Part shown: positions 58,817 to 64,000 of the stretch, piece after piece
How positions within the stretch are numbered: position 1 is the first letter of the stretch
How the letters are laid out: each line of letters begins with the position of its first letter
Origin: Anaerobaca lacustris
GTDB lineage: Bacteria; Planctomycetota; Phycisphaerae; Sedimentisphaerales; Anaerobacaceae
Direction of reading: 5' to 3'
Length of the DNA stretch: 64,000 nucleotides
NCBI RefSeq assembly: GCF_030012215.1
Contig: NZ_JASCXX010000002.1
Span: forward strand, 248,001 to 312,000
Program-made: the position numbers and the translations under genes
Notes under the pieces: generated by a model
What the model was told of the DNA's origin: nothing
What the model saw: only the letters and a program-made list of their open reading frames with translations
The model's database searches: none

Positions 58817-60085
58817 CTACTCGTGCCGCAGGGCGATGATCGGATCGACCTTGGCGGCGTTGATGGCGGGGTAGAGCCCGAACAGGATGCCGATCCCCAT
58901 GCTGATGAACAACGGCAGCAGGATCCCGTTCAAGGTCACCACCGTGGCCATGCCGGAGAAATACGTGATCAGCAGCGGGATCAGGATGCCCACTCCCAGC
59001 CCGATCAGCCCGCCGGTTGTGGAAAGAACGACGGTTTCGACCAGAAACTGGTAGATGATCTGCTTGCGCTTGGCCCCGATGGCCCGGCGGATGCCGATCT
59101 CGCGGGTCCGCTCCGTCACGGAGGCCAGCATGATGTTCATGATCCCGATGCCGCCGACGAGCAGGCTGATGCCCGCGATCGAGCCCAGAACGATGTTGAA
59201 CGTTCGCTTGGTCGCCTCGGCCTGCTTGAGCAACGCCAGGGGAACGCTCACCGTATAGTCCTTCTTCTTGTGGAATCGCTCCAGCATGCGCTCGATGCCG
59301 GCGGCAACGGCCTCGACCCCCTTCGGGTCTTCAACCTGGACGATGACCTGGTGCAGTTCGACCTTTTCCCGTTCCTCCGCCCCGGAGGTCCGCTTCACGA
59401 AGAAATCGCCAAAGTAGCGACGCGCCACCTCCATCGGAATGTAGGCGTCGGCTTCCTGGTCGGGAATCTGGATATTCCCGGCCTGGCCGCTTTCGCTGCG
59501 GACGATCCCGATGACCTCGAACTCGTCGCCCCCGATACGGATGGTCTGGCCGACCACCGCCTCCGTGGCCAAAACCTTCCTGGCGCCGAACTCGGTCAAT
59601 ACGACAACGGGCGCCCGTCTCGCCTGGTCAGGCGGCAGGAGCACACGACCGGCCAGGACCTCGCGTGGCACGAGGTCGAACCACTCCGGCGTCGTTCCCA
59701 CGATCCGCAGCTCCATGCTGCGTTCGCGCAGGCGGGTTTCCTTTCGCGTCAGCTTCACCGGTGCGACCTGCTTGATGTTGCCGAAGGACTCGGCGATCCG
59801 CCGGTGGTCTTCATACGTCAGGCCGTAGACACTCATGAAGGACGTCGTCGTCCGCTGCTGATCGTCGGCCGAAGGCTTGACCGACGAGATGATGATGTTG
59901 TTGCTGCCGAGCTTGCGGATGTTGTCCATCGCCTCCATGCTGGCCCCCTCGCCGACCGAGAGCATGGCCACCACGCTGCCGACGCCGAACACCACGCCCA
60001 GCATGGTCAGGAACGAGCGGAGTTTGTGCAGCAGAAGGTTCTCTATTCCCAGCCAGACATTCCTGGCGATCCTGGTCTGTCTCAT
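58817..60085 (-). CDS. MacB-type ABC transporter permease, downstream copy
   Basis: A 422-residue FtsX-like permease. One N-terminal helix ([22 protein letters not shown]) is followed by a periplasmic MacB_PCD-type domain (about 60-270) and three C-terminal helices with [38 protein letters not shown] and the end [20 protein letters not shown]. It is the second of two tandem permease genes; the copy at 60283-61551 is about 93 percent identical over the last 145 residues but less alike in the periplasmic part. The start is ATG 60085. The two may form a heterodimer served by one ATPase. Confidence 0.92.
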   Translation of the reverse strand: MRQTRIARNVWLGIENLLLHKLRSFLTMLGVVFGVGSVVAMLSVGEGASMEAMDNIRKLGSNNIIISSVKPSADDQQRTTTSFMSVYGLTYEDHRRIAESFGNIKQVAPVKLTRKETRLRERSMELRIVGTTPEWFDLVPREVLAGRVLLPPDQARRAPVVVLTEFGARKVLATEAVVGQTIRIGGDEFEVIGIVRSESGQAGNIQIPDQEADAYIPMEVARRYFGDFFVKRTSGAEEREKVELHQVIVQVEDPKGVEAVAAGIERMLERFHKKKDYTVSVPLALLKQAEATKRTFNIVLGSIAGISLLVGGIGIMNIMLASVTERTREIGIRRAIGAKRKQIIYQFLVETVVLSTTGGLIGLGVGILIPLLITYFSGMATVVTLNGILLPLFISMGIGILFGLYPAINAAKVDPIIALRHE

Positions 60086-60282
60086 GTCCACGCGCTCCAG
60101 TGCGGGCCGACGATGCGTTGTTCCCGCATGCCCGGTTTCGTTCCGGGCCAATCCCTCTTGTGTGCGGCGCTATGCCCCGGGCGCCGATTCATCCGGCTTG
60201 TGGCCGTCCGTTCGGGCTGGGTTACAGTCTCGTATGATGTTTCTTTCCCGTCCCGCTGAGCCCGCGTATGGCGTCCTTTCCG

Positions 60283-61551
60283 CTACTCGTGGCGCAGGGC
60301 GATGATCGGATCGACCCGGGCGGCGTTCATCGCCGGATACAGGCCGAACAGAATGCCGATGCCCATGCTGATGAACAGCGGCAGCAGGATCCCGTTCAGC
60401 GTCACCACGGTGGCCATGCCCGAGAAATATGTGATCAGGAAGGGAATCAGCACGCCGACGCCCAGGCCGATCAGCCCGCCGAACGTGGACAGGACGACCG
60501 TCTCGATGAGGAACTGAACGATGATCTGCCGGCGTTTGGCCCCGATGGCCCGCCGGATGCCGATCTCGCGGGTCCGCTCCGTCACGGAGGCCAGCATGAT
60601 GTTCATGATGCCGATGCCGCCGACGAGCAGGCTGATGCCCGCGATCGAGCCCAGAACGATGTTGAACGTCCGCTTGGTCGCCTCGGCCTGCTTGAGCAAC
60701 GCCAGGGGCACGCTCATGCCGTAGTCCTTCTTCGCGTGGAAGCGGGTGAGCATGCTCTCGATGCCCGCGGCCGTCGCCTCGACCTGTTCGGCGCTGTTGA
60801 CGCGGACGATGATCTGGTGCAGTTCCACCTTCTCGCGCTCGTACGTGCCGGCGGCCCGGCGGGTGACGATGTCGCCGAAGTACCGCCGCGCAACCTCAAT
60901 GGGGATATAGACGTCCACATCCTGGTCGGGAATCTGCATGCTCTGGCCCTGCCCGGCCTCGCTGCGAACGATGCCGATGACCTCGAAAGCGTCGCCGCCG
61001 ATCCGAATCATCTGCCCGACGGCGCTGCGGGTGGCCAGGATCTTCCGGGCGCCGAATTCGGTCAAGACCGCCACGGGGGCCTGTCGGTGCTGATCGGACG
61101 GCAGAATGACCCTGCCGGCCAGGACCTCTCGCGGCACAAGGTCGAACCAGTCGGGCGTCGTTCCCACCAGCCGCAGCTCCATCGCCCGGTCGTGCAGGCG
61201 CACTTCCTTGCGCGTCAGTTTCACGGGGGCCACCTGGTCGATACTGGCGAAACTCGATGCGATCCGATCAAGGTCGGCGTACGTCAGTCCATAGATGCTC
61301 ATGTGCGTGCGAACCGTGCTGGACTGCTCATCTTCCACGGGCTTGACGGACGAGAGGATGATGTTGTTGCTGCCGAGCTTGCGGATCTGTTCGAGGGCTT
61401 CCTTGCTGGCCCCCTCGCCGACCGAAAGCATGGCCACGACGCTGCCGACGCCGAAGACGACGCCGAGCATGGTCAGGAACGAGCGCAGCTTGTGCAGCAG
61501 CAGGTTCTCAACGCCGAGCCAGATATTCCTGATGAGGTTGGTCTGTCTCAT
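60283..61551 (-). CDS. MacB-type ABC transporter permease, upstream copy
   Basis: A 422-residue FtsX-like permease with the same layout as the next gene: helix [22 protein letters not shown], periplasmic domain with [20 protein letters not shown] and [20 protein letters not shown], and three C-terminal helices. It follows the ATPase gene with a 44-base overlap (ATG 61551 lies inside the ATPase frame), so translation is coupled. A 197-base gap separates it from its paralogue. Together with the HlyD-type protein it makes a tripartite-like efflux or lipoprotein/peptide transport system. Confidence 0.92.
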   Translation of the reverse strand: MRQTNLIRNIWLGVENLLLHKLRSFLTMLGVVFGVGSVVAMLSVGEGASKEALEQIRKLGSNNIILSSVKPVEDEQSSTVRTHMSIYGLTYADLDRIASSFASIDQVAPVKLTRKEVRLHDRAMELRLVGTTPDWFDLVPREVLAGRVILPSDQHRQAPVAVLTEFGARKILATRSAVGQMIRIGGDAFEVIGIVRSEAGQGQSMQIPDQDVDVYIPIEVARRYFGDIVTRRAAGTYEREKVELHQIIVRVNSAEQVEATAAGIESMLTRFHAKKDYGMSVPLALLKQAEATKRTFNIVLGSIAGISLLVGGIGIMNIMLASVTERTREIGIRRAIGAKRRQIIVQFLIETVVLSTFGGLIGLGVGVLIPFLITYFSGMATVVTLNGILLPLFISMGIGILFGLYPAMNAARVDPIIALRHE

Positions 61552-62263
61552 GGGTCTCCGTCTCGATTCGGTCGATCAGCCCGTCCATCATGTGGAGCCG
61601 GCTTCGGGCGTGGGCGGCAATGTCCGGCTCGTGCGTGACCATGATGATGGTCTTGCCCTGCCCGTTCAGGTTGTCCAGCAATTCCATGATCTGCTCGCCG
61701 GTGGCCGAGTCCAGGTTGCCGGTGGGCTCGTCGGCGAAGATGATCTGCGGATCGTTGGTCAGGGCCCGGGCGATGGCCACCCTCTGCATCTGCCCGCCGG
61801 AAAGCTCCGTCGGACGGTGGTTGAGCCGCCCGCCCAGACCGACGACCTCCGCCAGTTCCTTGGCTCGCTGGGCGCTGCGGGCCGCGTCCCAACCGAGATA
61901 GTACAGCGGCAGTTCGATGTTTCGTTGCACCGTCAACTGGGGAATCAGGTTGAAGCTCTGGAAGATGAACCCGAGATACGACAGGCGCAGCTCGCTGAGT
62001 GAATCGTCGTCGAGCTGGCTGACGTCTTTGCCGTCCAGATAGTAAGCGCCGGAGGTGAGCCGGTCGAGGCACCCAAGGACGTTCATCATCGTGCTCTTGC
62101 CCGACCCGCTGGGCCCCATGATCGCCCAGAAACTGCCCCTCTCGAACGAGATACTTACCCCGGCCAGCGCTCGGACCTCTTCGGCTCCCATCACGTAGAT
62201 CTTGCGGGCGTCTTCGAGTCGAACGATGTCGCGGCTGTCGTGCGTTGGAGTCTGGGCGGCCAT
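61508..62263 (-). CDS. MacB/LolD-type ABC transporter ATP-binding protein
   Basis: A 251-residue ABC ATPase. Walker [22 protein letters not shown]-loop [20 protein letters not shown], signature [16 protein letters not shown], Walker [18 protein letters not shown] and the switch His in [14 protein letters not shown] are complete. The GCLDR and LPLYYLG features are those of LolD/MacB ATPases that drive mechanotransmission rather than import. Its start directly abuts the stop of the adapter gene (62264), and its 3' end overlaps the first permease. Confidence 0.95.
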   Translation of the reverse strand: MAAQTPTHDSRDIVRLEDARKIYVMGAEEVRALAGVSISFERGSFWAIMGPSGSGKSTMMNVLGCLDRLTSGAYYLDGKDVSQLDDDSLSELRLSYLGFIFQSFNLIPQLTVQRNIELPLYYLGWDAARSAQRAKELAEVVGLGGRLNHRPTELSGGQMQRVAIARALTNDPQIIFADEPTGNLDSATGEQIMELLDNLNGQGKTIIMVTHEPDIAAHARSRLHMMDGLIDRIETETHETDQPHQEYLARR

Positions 62264-64000
62264 CTACTGCGGCCCTCCCGGCCTTGGGCCGCCGGTAGCG
62301 CCTTGCCCACCCTGCGGGCGCTGGGGCGTTGGCCCGCCCTGTCCGGCCGGAGCGCTCTGCAACTGCTTCTGTCGTTCCTCGGCCGTCATGTTCTGGAGAC
62401 GCTCGCGCATCTGCTCCCGTTGCGCGTCCGAGAGCTGGGTCTGGTCCCCCTGCCCGGGCATCGTCTCCATCCCCTGACCGAGGTTGGGCCTGCCTTCATT
62501 GAGTCCGTTGGCGTTCTCCAGCCTCTCGTTGATCCTTTGCTGCCAGGCGTTGGCCTCGCCGTCGTCTCCCAGTTCGTCCCGCCGCGAGCCTTCCTGTACG
62601 GTGGCGGCTTTCAGCGGCGGCGCCAGCCAGACGACCTCACCTTCGCTCAGACCGCTGATGATTCGGACCATACTGTTGTTGTCCAGGCCGATTTCGACGA
62701 CCCTCTCTTCAACGGTCCCGTCGAGGCGAACGACGTAGACGGTCGGTTTGCCGTCGACGCGAATGACCGCCTGGATCGGGATGTAGACCGCGTCGTCGTA
62801 CTGGGCGACGATGATCTCGACTTTGCAGCTCATGCCCGTTCGCAGGGCAGGATCGTCTCCTTCCAGGTAGATGTCGGAGTTGTAGACCTTCAGGTCGGGG
62901 TTCATCCACATGCTCTGCGGATCGGGCAACGGGGCAATCCGGCCGACCGTCCCCATGAACCTCCGGCCGGGAAGGGCATCGACCGTGACAACGACCGGCA
63001 GCCCCAGGCGGACCTTTTCGAGACTGGCTTCATGGATGTCCACTTCCGCCTTCGCCGCTGCCGCCGTGGGAAGGTGAATCAACTCCTGACGCTCGAAGAC
63101 TTCGACCCCCTCGTCCAGCGGCTGGCGGTTGTCGCGCCAGCCTCCGCGCCGGGCGCTGGTCGCATAGATCACCATCCCGTCGGCCGGAGCGTAGACCTTC
63201 GCTTTGCCGATCTGGTCGTCGAGCTTGTCGAGCCGGTCCTTCTGGCGGTTGTATTCCTGTTCCCGTGCGATCAACTCGGCTCTGGCCTGCACCACGTTGG
63301 CGCGGGCTTTGGCCTTGGTGCGTTCCAGAGCCATTTCCGCCTGCCGGACGTCGCTTTCGAGTTGTGCGATCTGGCGCTGATACGTGTACGTCTCAAGGAG
63401 TTCGCGATCTCTCTGTGCCACCTGAAGGTTGACTTTGGCACGGCTATGGGCCAGTTCATCTGTCTTGAGTTCAGTGGTGGAGAGGTACTTCTCCTCATGG
63501 AGCCTCTTGGACCAGTCCGCCTTGTCCTCGGCCCGCGTCAGATCCTCCTGCGCCAGTTGGATGTCGCTCTCGGCCTTTGCCAACTGGTTGGGATACTCAC
63601 CTTCGATGTATTTGTTCAGGTCCAGCTTCGCAAATTCGAGCGTCAACTCCGCCACTTCCACGTCGCTCTGGGCCTGGTTTTCCACAATTGCCATGTTCTC
63701 GTCGGCATTGATGAATGCGGCCTCGGCGTTCTTGACCCGGATATCCTGGTCAATCCGCTGGTCCTGCATCGTGCTGGCGTCGAGCTCGACGAGCAGTTCA
63801 CCCTTCTTGACCCTCGTTCCCTCGGGAATCAGGTAGATGATGGAGGTCCGGCCCTCAAGCTGGTTCGTGATGACGACCTGCTCGCGCGCCTTGATCGTGC
63901 CCGATTCGAGCACGCTGATCGTCAACGGCCCCCGTTTGGCCTCGAACGTCGCCATCTGGGTCGTCGACGAGTCCGCCGCCCGGACCACTTTCAGCCAGAT
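62264..64000 (-). CDS. HlyD/MacA-type membrane-fusion adapter (5' end outside window)
   Basis: At least 578 residues; the frame is open to the end of the window, so the N-terminus, including the expected membrane helix, is missing. It has the adapter order: barrel-lipoyl segment (LESGTIKAREQVVITNQLEG; PEGTRVKKGELLVELDAS), a long coiled coil with repeated AEDKADWSKRLHEEKYLS-like heptads (about 70-240), the second lipoyl half (VYAPADGMVIYAT), a beta-barrel domain and a membrane-proximal part. The C-terminus adds about 90 residues rich in Gln, Gly and Pro with the helical LSDAQREQMRERLQNMTAEE. It connects the MacB permease to an outer-membrane partner; none is in the window. Confidence 0.92.
   Translation of the reverse strand: MWLKVVRAADSSTTQMATFEAKRGPLTISVLESGTIKAREQVVITNQLEGRTSIIYLIPEGTRVKKGELLVELDASTMQDQRIDQDIRVKNAEAAFINADENMAIVENQAQSDVEVAELTLEFAKLDLNKYIEGEYPNQLAKAESDIQLAQEDLTRAEDKADWSKRLHEEKYLSTTELKTDELAHSRAKVNLQVAQRDRELLETYTYQRQIAQLESDVRQAEMALERTKAKARANVVQARAELIAREQEYNRQKDRLDKLDDQIGKAKVYAPADGMVIYATSARRGGWRDNRQPLDEGVEVFERQELIHLPTAAAAKAEVDIHEASLEKVRLGLPVVVTVDALPGRRFMGTVGRIAPLPDPQSMWMNPDLKVYNSDIYLEGDDPALRTGMSCKVEIIVAQYDDAVYIPIQAVIRVDGKPTVYVVRLDGTVEERVVEIGLDNNSMVRIISGLSEGEVVWLAPPLKAATVQEGSRRDELGDDGEANAWQQRINERLENANGLNEGRPNLGQGMETMPGQGDQTQLSDAQREQMRERLQNMTAEERQKQLQSAPAGQGGPTPQRPQGGQGATGGPRPGGPQ

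Overview
The window is about 64 kb of GC-rich bacterial chromosome with dense, mostly minus-strand operons, no rRNA or tRNA genes that I can see, no CRISPR array and no recognisable insertion sequence or phage. The gene content points to a planctomycete, probably of the Phycisphaerae/Sedimentisphaera type: a full type II secretion operon with an oversized secretin, a prepilin-like protein with a C-terminal D-A-H motif, Tat-exported glycoside hydrolases, a secreted beta-helix protein, HEAT-repeat and hypothetical proteins of PVC type, and paired ketosynthases. This assignment is inference from style and content; no marker was compared with a database.

Layout. 1-2244 (+): end of an ApgM-type phosphoglycerate mutase, aspartate kinase lysC, and a membrane-anchored thermonuclease. 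2269-4487 (-): histidine kinase and NtrC-type response regulator. 4647-7178 (-): rpsO-pnp. 7352-12484 (-): pcrA helicase, GH10 xylanase, mannose-1-phosphate guanylyltransferase, ruvX. 12504-23439 (-): three SPFH (HflK/HflC-type) proteins, a P1B metal ATPase, then an ABC-2 ATPase/permease and a 602-residue membrane-anchored protein. 23643-25085: an orphan ABC-2 permease (+) and a short N-acetylglutamate-synthase-type acetyltransferase (-). 25234-29391 (+): a fatty-acid/polyketide type II module made of dehydratase, acyl carrier protein, dehydratase, a ketosynthase-like subunit lacking the catalytic Cys, and an intact ketosynthase; serS follows. 30805-44030 (-): gspE-F-G-H-I-J-K-L-M-C-x-D. 44031-46235: sparse region with one HEAT gene, a good promoter with a possible small gene, and strong hairpins. 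46236-55846: sugar-polymer region with an acetylxylan-esterase-like hydrolase, GH127 beta-L-arabinofuranosidase, a prepilin-like protein, a beta-helix/DUF5648 protein and a GDSL esterase. 56540-58769 (+): small operon with an Rnk-domain protein, then a YitT membrane protein. 58817-64000 (-): MacA/MacB-type efflux system with two tandem permease copies.

How the parts could work together. The secretion operon could export the signal-peptide-bearing carbohydrate enzymes encoded around it (Tat- or Sec-exported GH10, GH127, esterases). The FabZ-ACP-FabZ-KS-KS set looks like a dedicated acyl-chain builder separate from housekeeping fatty-acid synthesis. The SPFH proteins and the metal ATPase are packed tightly enough to suggest one transcription unit and possibly one membrane assembly. 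The most promising candidates for undescribed systems are the acyl module with its degenerate ketosynthase and the SPFH/P1B-ATPase operon.
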